Positions 46,909 to 56,023 of a DNA stretch of 64,000 nucleotides are shown piece by piece. A program made the position numbers and the translations under genes. The notes below the pieces were generated by a model. That model saw nothing but the letters and a program-made list of their open reading frames with translations. It was not told the origin of the DNA and ran no database searches. This DNA comes from Prado023 sp963700395 (GTDB lineage: Bacteria; Actinomycetota; Actinomycetes; S36-B12; CAIYMF01): the NCBI GenBank assembly GCA_963700395.1, contig CAVOXI010000001.1, forward strand, positions 124,001-188,000. The letters run 5' to 3'. Positions within the stretch are counted from its first letter, which is position 1. Each line of letters begins with the position of its first letter.

Positions 46909-47952
46909 TCAAGCGCGGGCGGGCTGACGCAACTGCGCTCTGGCCTCCGTCTCGCCATCGACGACCCGACCCGTGGGCTCGAAGCCGTGGGCGAGGTAGA
47001 AGTCCCGCGGCGAGCCCCGACCCTCGCCCCAGCTGACCAGCAGCGTGGCGTCGCCCAGCTCGCGGCACTCGTCGGCAACCAGCTCGAGCGCGCGTGAGGC
47101 GATCCCGCGGCGCTGGTGCATCCGGTCGATCAGGAGGCGCCACAGGAAGGGCTCCGGGTGGTGCGGCGTGGTCAGGGCCAGCATCGCGAACCCCACGATC
47201 ACGCCGTCGGCCTCGATCGCGCGCATCCACGGCACGACCGGAGCCCCGTCGATGACCTCCGGGAGCAGGGCGTCGGCGAACGACTGGAGCATCGGGGCGA
47301 CGAAGGCCTGCTGGCTGCGGTGCGTGCGCAGGGCCAGCACGGCGTCCCGGTTCTCCTGGGTCACCGGCACGAGGCGGACGTCATCCGGTGCCGTGCGGGG
47401 TCGCTGCCGCCACGCCTCCCAGTCCGGGCGGGTCATCCCGTAGATCCAGTCATCGGAGTTGTCATCGCCCAACCAGAACGACAGCCTGGTGTGGCCCTCG
47501 AAGAGGAACCCGGTCCGCTCGAGGACCATGGCCGACGCCCTGTTGTCCGGGTGCAGCATCCCGGCCAGCCGTGTCACAGGCAGCGTGTCGAGGATCCACT
47601 CGACGAAGGCGTCGAGGGCCTCGGTGGCGAATCCCTTCCCCCAGTGCCGGCTGCTCAGGGAGTAGCCGACCTCCGCGGTGCGCGACTCGTTGGTCAGGTG
47701 GATCACGAGGTCGCCCACGACCTCGTCGGCGGTCGGCTCGACGACGGCGACCATGAACCACTGGCCGTCCATCGGCCCGTCCATCGCCAGGGTGTCGGTC
47801 AGGACCTTCTCCGCGCGCTCGCGCGGGTAGGGGGTGGCCCAGGCCTGCAGACGCGCCACGGCCGGGTCGTTGCGCCGCTCCAGCAGCGGGTCGAGGTCGT
47901 CGGGGCGCATGGCTCGGATCACCAGCCGCCTGGTGCGCAGCTCGGGGAACAT
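46909..47952 (-). CDS. Tandem GNAT-domain acetyltransferase
   Basis: 347 residues with two GNAT folds. The first (about 1-170) resembles RimJ/RimL-type enzymes: LRTRRLVIRAMRPDDLDPLL, the acetyl-CoA loop region SSRHWGKGFATEALDAFV, HPDNRASAMVLERTGF. The second (about 190-335) has LLIDRMHQRRGIASRALELV and FYLAHGFEPTG. ATG 47952 follows TAGGGT by 6 bases, suggesting a leaderless transcript. Substrate unknown. It stands upstream of the leuA leader promoter in the same direction and is probably unrelated to leucine synthesis. Confidence 0.85.
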   Translation of the reverse strand: MFPELRTRRLVIRAMRPDDLDPLLERRNDPAVARLQAWATPYPRERAEKVLTDTLAMDGPMDGQWFMVAVVEPTADEVVGDLVIHLTNESRTAEVGYSLSSRHWGKGFATEALDAFVEWILDTLPVTRLAGMLHPDNRASAMVLERTGFLFEGHTRLSFWLGDDNSDDWIYGMTRPDWEAWRQRPRTAPDDVRLVPVTQENRDAVLALRTHRSQQAFVAPMLQSFADALLPEVIDGAPVVPWMRAIEADGVIVGFAMLALTTPHHPEPFLWRLLIDRMHQRRGIASRALELVADECRELGDATLLVSWGEGRGSPRDFYLAHGFEPTGRVVDGETEARAQLRQPARA

Positions 47953-48062
47953 CTGCCGACCCTACCGAGGGCCGCCCGTTCCGGGGAGTGGTCAGCACCG
48001 TCCGCCTCCGTGATCGCCACGCTCCACGCATCCGGCGGTTCGGTGCGCGTAGCGTGAGTGTC

Positions 48063-49178
48063 ATGCGGGCAACACGTGCTTCGAAGGCGTATTCCGTCCC
48101 TCCGCTCGAGGTGGCTCCCTCCAGCGCGGTGTCCGATGCGGGGGACCCGCTGTTCGGTGGCTACGAGGGCATCGTCGCCACCACCGGTATCGCCGGGCTG
48201 TCGGGTGGCTTCCGGCTCGGAGGCTCCGATCCGCTGGGCATCGCGAACCGGCGGCTCCGGCAGAAGTCCTGGGTGTACGTCTTCGCCGCGACTGCGGAGG
48301 TCGCCGTCGCCTCCGCCCTCGTGAACGGGGCGGTCACCGGCTCCGGCTTCCTCATGGTCACCGACCTCGTCACGGGCGAGGTGATCGCGGACACCAGCCG
48401 CAAGGGCGCCCTCGCGAGCGTGAACGACGCACCGGGGGACGGCCTGCGCGCCGCGTACCGGCTGCCGGGCACGCGGTACGCCGTGCGTCGCGATGGGGAC
48501 GTGACGCGGTTCCGGGCGTCGATCGGCCGCTCGCTCGCCTCCCTGCCCGGCCGGTCCCGGCCGTGGATCGAGGTCGACCTGCGCCTGACGGAGTCGGGTA
48601 CGGGGATCACGGCGATCTCGGAGGTGGAGCACGGTGGGCAGTCCTCGGTCTCGGTGACGGGGAAGACCGCGGGGCTGGCTGTGATGGGCGAGGTGGTGGT
48701 GCACGGGGCATCCGGCACCCGGACCTGCACGCTCGATGGAGGCGTCGGGGGCTACGACTACACCAAGGGCCTCCTGCCCCGCAGCACCTCGTGGCGGTGG
48801 GCCTACGGGACCGGCAGGCTCGCCGATGGGACGGTGCTCGGCTTCAACCTCACGGAGGGGTTCTCCGGTGTCGGCGAGCGCTCGCGGGAGAACGTGGTCT
48901 GGATCGACGGGCACCCCCATCCGCTGGACGCGCGCACCCGCTTCGAGTTCGACCGGACCGACGTGATGGCGCCGTGGCGGATGACCACGGTCGACGGCAC
49001 CGTTCGTCTGCGCTTCGAGCCCCTGGCGGCGCACAACGAGCACCTGGACGTGAAGGTGCTGCGCAGTCACTTCGTGCAGCCGGTGGGGCACTTCACCGGC
49101 GAGATCGATGTTGCCGGCAGGACCTACGTGATCGACCGCATGCCGGGGGTGTCCGAGGACCAGGACATCGTCTGGTAG
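48063..49178 (+). CDS. DUF2804-like protein
   Basis: 371 residues resembling DUF2804 proteins: an early PLFGGYEG, a KSWVYVFAATAEVAVASALV segment, a central RPWIEVDLRL, YDYTKGLLPRSTSWRWAYGTG with the characteristic aromatic cluster, GFNLTEGF, and a final HFVQPVGHFTGEI. Function is not established for the family; the fold recalls lipocalin/AttH-like beta proteins. The ATG at 48063 lies 7 bases after TAGCGT, consistent with leaderless expression. No signal peptide. It stands alone between divergent GNAT and leuB. Confidence 0.7.
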   Translation: MRATRASKAYSVPPLEVAPSSAVSDAGDPLFGGYEGIVATTGIAGLSGGFRLGGSDPLGIANRRLRQKSWVYVFAATAEVAVASALVNGAVTGSGFLMVTDLVTGEVIADTSRKGALASVNDAPGDGLRAAYRLPGTRYAVRRDGDVTRFRASIGRSLASLPGRSRPWIEVDLRLTESGTGITAISEVEHGGQSSVSVTGKTAGLAVMGEVVVHGASGTRTCTLDGGVGGYDYTKGLLPRSTSWRWAYGTGRLADGTVLGFNLTEGFSGVGERSRENVVWIDGHPHPLDARTRFEFDRTDVMAPWRMTTVDGTVRLRFEPLAAHNEHLDVKVLRSHFVQPVGHFTGEIDVAGRTYVIDRMPGVSEDQDIVW

Positions 49179-49282
49179 CCGTCACGGGGGTGTGGTCTCG
49201 GACGCAGCGGGCCTCGGAGCTTCCTTCGTGGCGTCCGGGAGCCTGCCCGGAGCCGCCGTTCGGGGTGGTTGGCAGCGCACAT

Positions 49283-49288
49283 TAGGGT
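49283..49288 (+). promoter_or_regulatory. -10 box of leuB (leaderless)
   Basis: TAGGGT ends 7 bases before the leuB GTG, placing the transcription start at or next to the start codon; no Shine-Dalgarno is present. Confidence 0.5.
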
Positions 49289-49295
49289 TCTGCCC

Positions 49296-50339
49296 GTGGA
49301 TCAGTTGAAGCTTGCTGTCATCGCCGGCGACGGGATCGGCACCGAGGTGGTGGCCGAGGGACTGAAGGTGCTCGACGCCGTCGCGCCGTCGGCCGGGATC
49401 ACCGTCTCGACGACCGACTACGACCTGGGCGCGCGTCGCTACAACGCGACGGGTGAGACGCTGCCGGCGTCGGTCCTGGCCGAGCTGCGCGGTCAGGACG
49501 CGATCCTGCTGGGCGCCATCGGCGACCCGAGCGTGCCGCCCGGCGTGCTCGAGCGTGGGGTGCTGCTCCCGCTGCGCTTCGAGCTCGACCATCACGTGAA
49601 CCTGCGTCCGGTGAAGCTGTTCCCGGGCGTGGTGACGCCGCTGGCAGGCAAGGGTCCGGCGGACATCGACATGGTCGTGTGCCGCGAGGGCACCGAGGGC
49701 CCGTACGTCGGCTCCGGTGGGACGCTGCGCCGCGGCACCGCCCACGAGGTGGCCACCGAGGAGAGCCTGAACACGCGGTTCGGCGTGGAGCGGATCGTGC
49801 GTGACGCGTTCGCCCGAGCGGGTGCCCGCCGCGGCAGGGTCACCCTCGTGCACAAGACGAACGTGCTGGTTCACGCGGGTTCCCTGTGGCAGCGCACCTT
49901 CGACGAGGTGGCCGCGGAGTACCCCGGGATCGCGACCGACTACTGCCATGTCGACGCTGCGGCCATGTTCTTCCTGACCCAGCCCGAGCGGTTCGACGTG
50001 GTGGTCACCGACAACCTGTTCGGCGACATCCTCACCGACATCGGTGCAGCGATCGCGGGTGGGATCGGCCTTGCGGCCAGCGGCAACATCGACCCGAGCC
50101 GGACCAACCCGAGCATGTTCGAGCCGGTCCACGGATCAGCGCCCGACATCGCCGGGCAGGGCAAGGCCGACCCGACGGCGACGGTCCTCTCAGTCGCGAT
50201 GCTGCTGGCGCACCTGGGCCACACCCAGGCGGCCGACCGGGTGGAGTCCGCGGTGGCGAGCGACCTGGCGACGCGTGGTACGGCCGCACGCTCCACCAGC
50301 GAGATCGGCGACGCCCTCGCCGCGGGAGTTGCCGGCTGA
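49296..50339 (+). CDS. leuB: 3-isopropylmalate dehydrogenase
   Basis: LeuB oxidatively decarboxylates 3-isopropylmalate with NAD in leucine synthesis. The GTG at 49296 starts the family N terminus (VDQLKLAVIAGDGIGTEVV). 347 residues, the shorter actinobacterial type. Substrate/metal residues: Arg cluster in VNLRPVKLF and VVCREGTEGPY, Lys in VHKTNVLVHAG, Asp in VTDNLFGDILTDIGA, and NAD-loop EPVHGSAPDIAGQ. leuB is followed by ilvE 124 bases downstream, in the same direction but with its own -10 box. Confidence 0.97.
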   Translation: MDQLKLAVIAGDGIGTEVVAEGLKVLDAVAPSAGITVSTTDYDLGARRYNATGETLPASVLAELRGQDAILLGAIGDPSVPPGVLERGVLLPLRFELDHHVNLRPVKLFPGVVTPLAGKGPADIDMVVCREGTEGPYVGSGGTLRRGTAHEVATEESLNTRFGVERIVRDAFARAGARRGRVTLVHKTNVLVHAGSLWQRTFDEVAAEYPGIATDYCHVDAAAMFFLTQPERFDVVVTDNLFGDILTDIGAAIAGGIGLAASGNIDPSRTNPSMFEPVHGSAPDIAGQGKADPTATVLSVAMLLAHLGHTQAADRVESAVASDLATRGTAARSTSEIGDALAAGVAG

Positions 50340-50451
50340 CCAACAGCGTTGATCCCGGCCGCGTGTGTCCTGCGCCTCAGCAGGATCAGCAGCTGTCCCC
50401 GGATTGCATCCCAGTATCCGGAAGCCCTCGCGACTGGGAGCGGGGATCAGG

Positions 50452-50457
50452 GATACT
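50452..50457 (+). promoter_or_regulatory. -10 box of ilvE (leaderless)
   Basis: GATACT ends 6 bases before the ilvE ATG at 50464. There is no Shine-Dalgarno. Confidence 0.45.
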
Positions 50458-50463
50458 GCCACC

Positions 50464-51645
50464 ATGAGCACCGAAGCAGTCACCCCCTGGTACCGCAGCG
50501 CAGCCGAGATGTCCGCGGCCGGCATCGACCTGTACCCGGTGACTGCCCGCGTGGCTGCCAAGGTCGCCGACCGGAGCAGCGGTACCGTCCGCGCCGCCGC
50601 CCAGCGCGAGGCGATCCTGGCCGACCCGGGATTCGGCCGTTACTTCACCGACCACATGGTCCGGATCGACTGGTCGACGGTCGCCGGTTGGGGGGAGCCC
50701 GAGCTGGTCGACTACGCGCCGCTGCCCCTGGACCCCGACAGCATGTTCATCCACTACGGGCAGTCGATCTTCGAGGGGCTGAAGGCCTATCGGCACCCCG
50801 ACGGCTCCCTGAACACGTTCCGGCCCGAGGCCAACGCCGCCCGCTTCGCGCGCAGCGCCCGGCGACTGGCCATGGCCGAGCTGCCCGAGGACCTGTTCCT
50901 CGGGTCCGTTGAGGCGCTGGTCAGAGCCGACGCGCAGTGGGTGTCCGAGGACCCCGAGAAGAGCCTGTACCTGCGGCCCTTCGAGTTCGCCACCGAGATC
51001 GGACTCGGCGTGCGCCCGGCCAACGCCTACACCTACCTGCTGGTCGCCTCCCCGGCCGGCGCGTACTTCCCGCGCGGGGTGAAGCCGGTCAGCGTGTGGC
51101 TGTCCACCGAGTTCGTCCGGGCGGCGCCGGGCGGCACAGGGGAGGCCAAGTGCTCCGGCAACTACGCCGCGTCGCTCGTCGCACAGAAGCATGCCGCCGA
51201 GCAGGGCTGCGACCAGGTCGTCTGGCTGGACGCGATCGAACGCCGCTGGGTCGAGGAGATGGGCGGGATGAACCTGGTCTTCGTCTACGGCACCGGCGAG
51301 TCGGCGCGCCTGGTCACCCCGGCGCTGACCGGCACCCTGCTCCCGGGCATCACCCGCGACTCGCTGCTGAAGCTCTCGCGGCACCTGGGCATCCCCGCCG
51401 AGGAGGGCCGGGTCTCCATCGAGGACTGGCAGGCGGGCAACGCCAGCGGCGAGATCTCGGAGGTCTTCGCGTGCGGGACGGCAGCCGTGGTCACCCCGGT
51501 CGGCTCGGTGAAGTCCGCGACGGCCGAATGGACCGTCGGCGACGGCCAGCCCGGTCCGGTGACGATGCGGCTGCGCCACGCGCTCCTGGAGATCCAGACC
51601 GGTCGCGGCGACGACCCGTTCGGCTGGATCCACCGCATCAGCTGA
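50464..51645 (+). CDS. ilvE: Branched-chain amino acid aminotransferase
   Basis: IlvE makes the final transamination to Leu, Ile and Val with PLP and glutamate. ATG 50464 was chosen because the protein begins MSTEAVTPWYRSA and the -10 box sits 6 bases away; the open frame reaches further 5' without family resemblance. 393 residues, typical for class IV fold enzymes of the long type. Motifs: MFIHYGQSIFEGLKAYR, LYLRPFEF, PLP Lys in GEAKCSGNYAASLVAQ, WLDAIERRWVEEMGGMNL and FACGTAAVVTPVG. A large hairpin follows 30 bases after the stop. Confidence 0.97.
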   Translation: MSTEAVTPWYRSAAEMSAAGIDLYPVTARVAAKVADRSSGTVRAAAQREAILADPGFGRYFTDHMVRIDWSTVAGWGEPELVDYAPLPLDPDSMFIHYGQSIFEGLKAYRHPDGSLNTFRPEANAARFARSARRLAMAELPEDLFLGSVEALVRADAQWVSEDPEKSLYLRPFEFATEIGLGVRPANAYTYLLVASPAGAYFPRGVKPVSVWLSTEFVRAAPGGTGEAKCSGNYAASLVAQKHAAEQGCDQVVWLDAIERRWVEEMGGMNLVFVYGTGESARLVTPALTGTLLPGITRDSLLKLSRHLGIPAEEGRVSIEDWQAGNASGEISEVFACGTAAVVTPVGSVKSATAEWTVGDGQPGPVTMRLRHALLEIQTGRGDDPFGWIHRIS

Positions 51646-51675
51646 CACCAGGGGCTCTGAGCCCCGTCGCTGCAG

Positions 51676-51741
51676 ATCTGCTCCCATCCGGTCGATCCGC
51701 TCCCGTCCATCGTGGAGCGGATCGTCGAACGGGGAGCAGAT
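51676..51741. terminator. Large two-part hairpin between ilvE and the cimA leader
   Basis: Inner stem GATCCGCTCC (51694-51703) with GGAGCGGATC (51714-51723), 10 bp perfect. Outer stem ATCTGCTCCC (51676-51685) with GGGAGCAGAT (51732-51741), 10 bp perfect. No T-tract. It probably ends the ilvE transcript; its symmetry also allows a regulator site. Confidence 0.6.
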
Positions 51742-51797
51742 GGCCCTGACCGTCGCCCCCGGGGGCAGGGGGGTCGCGCTGCGCGGGGCGCGCATGG

Positions 51798-51803
51798 CAT
51801 GAT
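51798..51803 (+). promoter_or_regulatory. -10 box of the cimA leader transcript
   Basis: CATGAT ends 7 bases before the leader-peptide ATG at 51811, the same spacing as at leuA and leuB. A -35 element is not obvious. Confidence 0.4.
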
Positions 51804-51810
51804 TCCGCCC

Positions 51811-51855
51811 ATGGCCGCATCGGCGATCATTATCGGCAAGCGCGCTGACGTCTGA
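51811..51855 (+). CDS. cimA leader peptide (Ile-Ile-Ile)
   Basis: A 14-residue frame, MAASAIIIGKRADV, with codons ATC-ATT-ATC in a row. It ends at TGA 51853-51855, inside the first arm of a hairpin, which is the geometry needed for ribosome position to control RNA folding. It is 64 bases upstream of cimA and is followed by a rho-independent terminator. Citramalate synthase feeds only isoleucine, and the codon run is only isoleucine. Confidence 0.75.
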   Translation: MAASAIIIGKRADV

Positions 51856-51872
51856 CGCAGACACAGCGCGCT
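51839..51872 (+). promoter_or_regulatory. Pause/anti-terminator hairpin of the cimA attenuator
   Basis: AGCGCGCTG (51839-51847) pairs with CAGCGCGCT (51864-51872); inside it GTCTG (51850-51854) pairs with CAGAC (51858-51862). The 5' arm overlaps the last leader codons and the stop, so a ribosome stalled at the Ile codons or at the stop would leave different arms free. Confidence 0.6.
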
Positions 51873-51873
51873 G

Positions 51874-51906
51874 ACCCCCTACGCCTTCGGGCCAGGGGGT
51901 TTTCTG
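51874..51906 (+). terminator. Intrinsic terminator of the cimA attenuator
   Basis: ACCCCCT (51874-51880) pairs with AGGGGGT (51894-51900), with GCC/GGC pairing inside the loop, followed directly by TTTTCTGTT. It lies after the Ile leader peptide and 14-20 bases before the cimA start, so it must be read through for expression. Confidence 0.8.
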
Positions 51907-51919
51907 TTGGAGGGGCACC

Positions 51920-53567
51920 ATGGACCGCGACGCATTCCACGTCTTCGACACGACCCTGCGCGACGGGGCCCAACGTGAGGGCATCTCGTACTCGGTCAGC
52001 GACAAGCTGGCCGTGGCGCGCCTGCTCGACGAGCTGGGTGTGGGCTTCATCGAGGGCGGCTGGCCGGGCGCGATGCCCAAGGACACGGAGTTCTTCGCCC
52101 GCGCTGCCGCCGGGGAGCTGACGCTGGCCAACGCGCAGCTGGTGGCGTTCGGGGCCACCCGCAAGCCCGGGGTCAACGTGGCCGACGACGCCCAGGTCCG
52201 CGCGCTTCTCGACTCGCAGGCGCCGGTCGTGTGCCTGGTCGCCAAGTCGGACGTGCGTCACGTCAAGGAGGCCCTGCGCACCACCAACGAGGAGAACCTC
52301 GCGATGGTGCACGACACGGTCGACTTCTTCGTGCGCAACGGCCGCCGCGTGTTCGTCGACTGCGAGCACTTCTTCGACGGCTACAAGCACGACCCGGACT
52401 ACGGGGTGACGCTGCTGAGGACGGCGTTCGATGCCGGCGCCAGCGTCGGGGTCATGTGCGACACCAACGGTGGGATGCTGCCGCTGGGGATCTACCGCAC
52501 GGTCACCGACGTGCGTGAGCGCTCAGGCGTTCGGCTGGGGATCCACTGCCAGGACGACACGTCCTGCGCGGTCGCCAACACGCTGGCGGCGGTCGAGGCC
52601 GGGGTCGACCCACGTGCAGTGCACGGCGAACGGGTACGGCGAGCGCACCGGCAACGCGGACCTGTTCTCGGTGGTGGCAAGCCTCGAGCTCAAGCTGGGG
52701 ATCAGGGCCCTGCCCGAGGGCAACCTGCGTGAGTCCAAGCGGATCAGCCACGCCCTGGCCGACATCACCAACCTTCCGCCGAACACTCATCAGGCGTACG
52801 TCGGCGTCTCGTCGTTCGCCCACAAGGCCGGGCTGCACGCGTCGGCCCTGAAGGTCAACGAGGAGCTGTACAGCCACATCGACCCGCGCCTGGTGGGCAA
52901 CGACACCCGGATCCTCGTCACCGAGATGGCCGGCCGGGCGACCGTCGAGCTCAAGGGCCGCGAGCTGGGCGTGGACATCGCCTCGGACCCCGCCGCACTG
53001 GCCCGGGTCGTGGAGCAGGTCAAGACCCGCGAGTCACAGGGGTGGACCTACGAGGCGGCCGACGCATCCTTCGAGCTGGTGATGCGCGACGAGCTGCCCG
53101 GGGAGCGGCGTCGCTACTTCGACGTGGAGTCGTGGCGGGCGATCGTCTCCCCGCAGGTGAACGGCGACGGCCACGGCTCCGAGGCGATCGTCAAGGTCCA
53201 TGCCGGCGGCCAGCGGATCGTCAGGGTGGGCGAGGGCAACGGCCCCGTGAACGCCCTGGACAACGCCCTGCGGAGCGCTCTTGCCGAGATCTACCCGGAG
53301 GTCGACAACCTGGAGCTCGTCGACTACAAGGTGCGCATCGTGCCCGGGGCCAAGGGCACGGACGCCGTCACCCGCGTGCTGATCCAGACCGACGACGCGC
53401 GGGGCAGCTGGTCGACCGTGGGCGTGCACGAGAACGTGATCGTCGCGTCCTGGCTGGCCATCGTCGACGCTGTCGACTACGGGCTCATGCGCGCCGGTGT
53501 GGCGCCGCCGGAGGGGGTCGTGGGCGGTCCGGCGAGCACGGTGGGCGACCCCGGGATCAGCGCATGA
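51920..53567 (+). pseudogene. cimA: (R)-citramalate synthase CimA, one extra base
   Basis: CimA condenses pyruvate and acetyl-CoA to citramalate, a threonine-independent route to 2-ketobutyrate and isoleucine. The N-terminal frame has FDTTLRDGAQREGISYSVSD and VDCEHFFDGYKHDPDYG; at 52607 a single extra G breaks it, and the matching continuation (THVQC-ANGYGERTGNADL, then AHKAGLHASAL) runs in the third frame to 53567. Without that base the product has about 549 residues, the length of the CimA/LeuA-like group, including the C-terminal LeuA dimer domain (RVLIQTDDARGSWSTVGVHENVI). GGAGGGG lies just before the ATG. Given the intact regulatory leader, a sequencing error is more likely than a dead gene. 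It overlaps the next gene by ATGA. Confidence 0.88.
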
Positions 53568-54330
53568 GGATCGCGCGCTACTCCCATGAGGGCGTCGTCC
53601 GCTACGGCGTGGTCGAGGGCACAGAGGTCCTCGAGCTGCCCGGCCACCCGTTCGCGGTGGTGGGGGAGCAGCTGACCACGACGGGGACCGTCCACGACCT
53701 CGACGCGGTGCGCCTGCTCGCCCCGGTCATCCCCTCGAAGATCGTCGGCATCGGCAAGAACTACGCCGACCACGCGGCCGAGATGGGCGGCCCAGCCCCG
53801 GAGCGCCCCCTGATGTTCCTCAAGCCGACGACTGCGCTCATCGGGCCCGACGACCTGGTCGTCCTGCCGCCGGAGTCCTCCGAGGTGCACTACGAGGCCG
53901 AGCTGGCCGTCGTGATCGGGCGGATGTGCCGCCGGGTGTCCCGCCGGCGCAGGCGGCCTCGGTGATCCTGGGCTACACGTGCGCCAACGACGTCACGGCG
54001 CGCGACCTGCAGCGCTCGGACGGCCAGTGGACCCGCGCCAAGGGCTTCGACACGTTCTGCCCGCTGGGGCCCTGGATCGACACCGACCTCGATCCGTCCG
54101 ACGTCGTGGTCGAGTGCGAGGTGAATGGCGTGGTCACGCAGAACGCGTCCACCGCCACGCTCATCCACTCGGTCCCCGCCCTCGTCGAGGCCGTGTCCGC
54201 GGTGATGACGCTGCTGCCCGGCGACGTGATCCTCACAGGCACCCCCGCCGGCGTCGGCCCGCTGACGGCCGGCGACGAGGTGACCGTCACGGTCGCAGGC
54301 CTCGGCACCCTGGCCAACAAGGTCCGCTGA
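53564..54330 (+). pseudogene. Fumarylacetoacetate hydrolase family protein, one frame break
   Basis: Starts at ATG 53564, overlapping the cimA stop. The FAH fold is clear: IVGIGKNYADHAAEMGG, metal-binding Glu residues in HYEAELAVVIG, and after a shift at about 53925-53940 the continuation ILGYTCANDVTARDLQRSDG, KGFDTFCPLGPWI and GDVILTGTPAGVGPL. Corrected length is about 255 residues, as for YcgM/hydratase-type members. Likely acts on 2-keto-dicarboxylates or acylpyruvates; the exact substrate cannot be told. FAH-family genes next to cimA or gltX are common in actinobacteria, with no proven link to isoleucine. Confidence 0.85.
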
Positions 54331-54382
54331 CCCCTCCGCGGGGCCTCGGGCCGCGTCGGGGCGCCGGTAGGATTCGGCCATC

Positions 54383-55909
54383 ATGTCTGAGTCCCTTGAT
54401 GTCCTCGCGACCGTCGACCTGCCCGCACGCGCCAGCAACCCCGACGTCCGCGTCAGGTTCTGCCCGTCCCCGACGGGCAACCCGCACGTGGGCATGGTCC
54501 GCACGGCGCTGTTCAACTGGGCGTACGCGCGGCACACGGGCGGGACGTTCGTCTTCCGGATCGAGGACACCGACTCCCTGCGTGACTCCGAGGAGTCCTA
54601 CGAGCAGCTGCTCGCCGCCCTGACCTGGCTCGGACTGGACTGGGACGAGGGCCCCGGCCTCGGCGGGGAGTACGCGCCCTACCGGCAGTCCCAGCGGCTC
54701 GAGCTGTACGCGAACGCCGCACGCGACCTGCTTGCAGCCGGTCGCGCCTATGAGTGCTTCTGCACTCCCGAGGAGCTCGAGGTGCGCCGCGAGCAGGCCC
54801 GCAAGGAGGGCCGGACCCCCGGGTACGACGGCCACTGCCGCGACCTGTCGGCCGACCAGGCTGAGGCGTTCCGCGCCCAGGGCCGCAAGCCTGCCCTGCG
54901 CTTCCGCATGCCCGGGACCGAGCTCACCTGGGACGACCTCGTGCGCGGCCCTGTCACATTCGCACCCGAGCACGTCCCGGACTTCGTGCTCGTGCGCGGC
55001 AATGGCGAGCCGCTCTACACCCTCGTGAACCCCGTCGACGACGCCATGATGCGGATCACCCATGTCCTGCGCGGCGAGGACCTGTTGTCCAGCACCCCGC
55101 GGCAGATCGCCCTGTACGAGGCGCTGGCCGAGATCGGAGTCTCCGACGGCACCACCCCTCGGTTCGGGCACCTGCCCTACGTGATGGGGGAGGGCAACAA
55201 GAAGCTCTCCAAGCGTGACCCGCAGTCCAGCTTGAACCTCTACCGCGAGGAGGGCTTCCTCCCGGAGGGGTTGCTGAACTACCTCGCGCTGCTGGGCTGG
55301 TCGATGGGGGAGGACCGCGAGTTCTTCTCCAAGGAGCAGATGGCCGCGGCGTTCTCCCTCGAGCGGGTGAGTGCCAACCCCGCACGGTTCGACCTCAAGA
55401 AGTGCACCGCGATCAACGGCGACTGGATGCGGGCCCTGCCCGCCGAGGAGTTGGCGCGTCGGGTCCAGAAGGTGCTGGTCGAGCGTGGGGTCATGCTCGA
55501 CCCGGTGTCCGAGGAGGACTCCGCAACGCTCGCGGCCGCGATCCCGCTGGTCCAGGAGCGGATGGAGACCCTCGGCCAGGCGGTGGGCATGCTCGGCTTC
55601 CTGTTCCTCGACGAGGCGTCCTTCGCGCCGGACCCCGATGACGCTGCGCGGATGCTCGGCCCGGACGCGCAGCCCGTGCTGAGCGCCGCCCGGTCGGCGC
55701 TGGAGGCACTGGACGACTGGTCGGCCGCCGCGATCGAGGCAGCCCTTCGTGCGGCCCTGATCGAGGGCCTCGGGCTCAAGCCCAAGGTGGCCTTCGGCTC
55801 CCTGCGCGTGGCCGTCACCGGCCGGAGGGTCTCGCCGCCGCTGTTCGAGTCGATCGAGCTGCTCGGCCTGGAGCGCACCGTGAAGCGCATCGACGCCGCG
55901 CTGGCCTGA
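54383..55909 (+). CDS. gltX: Glutamyl-tRNA synthetase
   Basis: Class I synthetase of 508 residues. HIGH-type motif CPSPTGNPHVGMVRTALFNW at about residue 28, GGTFVFRIEDTDSLRDSEES, the WDDLVRGPVTF segment, YTLVNPVDDAMMRITHVLRG, and the KMSKS equivalent KKLSKRDPQSS. The C-terminal helical anticodon-binding part runs from about residue 320. In organisms lacking GlnRS it also charges tRNA-Gln for amidation. TAGGAT ends 9 bases before the ATG, so the 5' leader is very short. tRNA-Gln and tRNA-Glu genes, its substrates, lie 1.1 kb downstream. Confidence 0.97.
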   Translation: MSESLDVLATVDLPARASNPDVRVRFCPSPTGNPHVGMVRTALFNWAYARHTGGTFVFRIEDTDSLRDSEESYEQLLAALTWLGLDWDEGPGLGGEYAPYRQSQRLELYANAARDLLAAGRAYECFCTPEELEVRREQARKEGRTPGYDGHCRDLSADQAEAFRAQGRKPALRFRMPGTELTWDDLVRGPVTFAPEHVPDFVLVRGNGEPLYTLVNPVDDAMMRITHVLRGEDLLSSTPRQIALYEALAEIGVSDGTTPRFGHLPYVMGEGNKKLSKRDPQSSLNLYREEGFLPEGLLNYLALLGWSMGEDREFFSKEQMAAAFSLERVSANPARFDLKKCTAINGDWMRALPAEELARRVQKVLVERGVMLDPVSEEDSATLAAAIPLVQERMETLGQAVGMLGFLFLDEASFAPDPDDAARMLGPDAQPVLSAARSALEALDDWSAAAIEAALRAALIEGLGLKPKVAFGSLRVAVTGRRVSPPLFESIELLGLERTVKRIDAALA

Positions 55910-55949
55910 CCACCACGGGGCCGATCGGCTCCAAGTCCTGGGCCGTAGC

Positions 55950-56010
55950 GGTGCCCGAGACCTGGATGAGGTGCCCAACGGCGCCCGAGACCTGGCTCAG
56001 GTCCCCGGGG
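55950..56010 (+). repeat. Imperfect tandem repeat upstream of the phosphoglycerate kinase-like gene
   Basis: GCCCGAGACCTGG occurs twice about 30 bases apart, each followed by a similar AGGTCCC/AGGTGCC segment. It could be a pair of binding sites; nothing else supports that. Confidence 0.35.
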
Positions 56011-56023
56011 GTACGGTGGTGCC

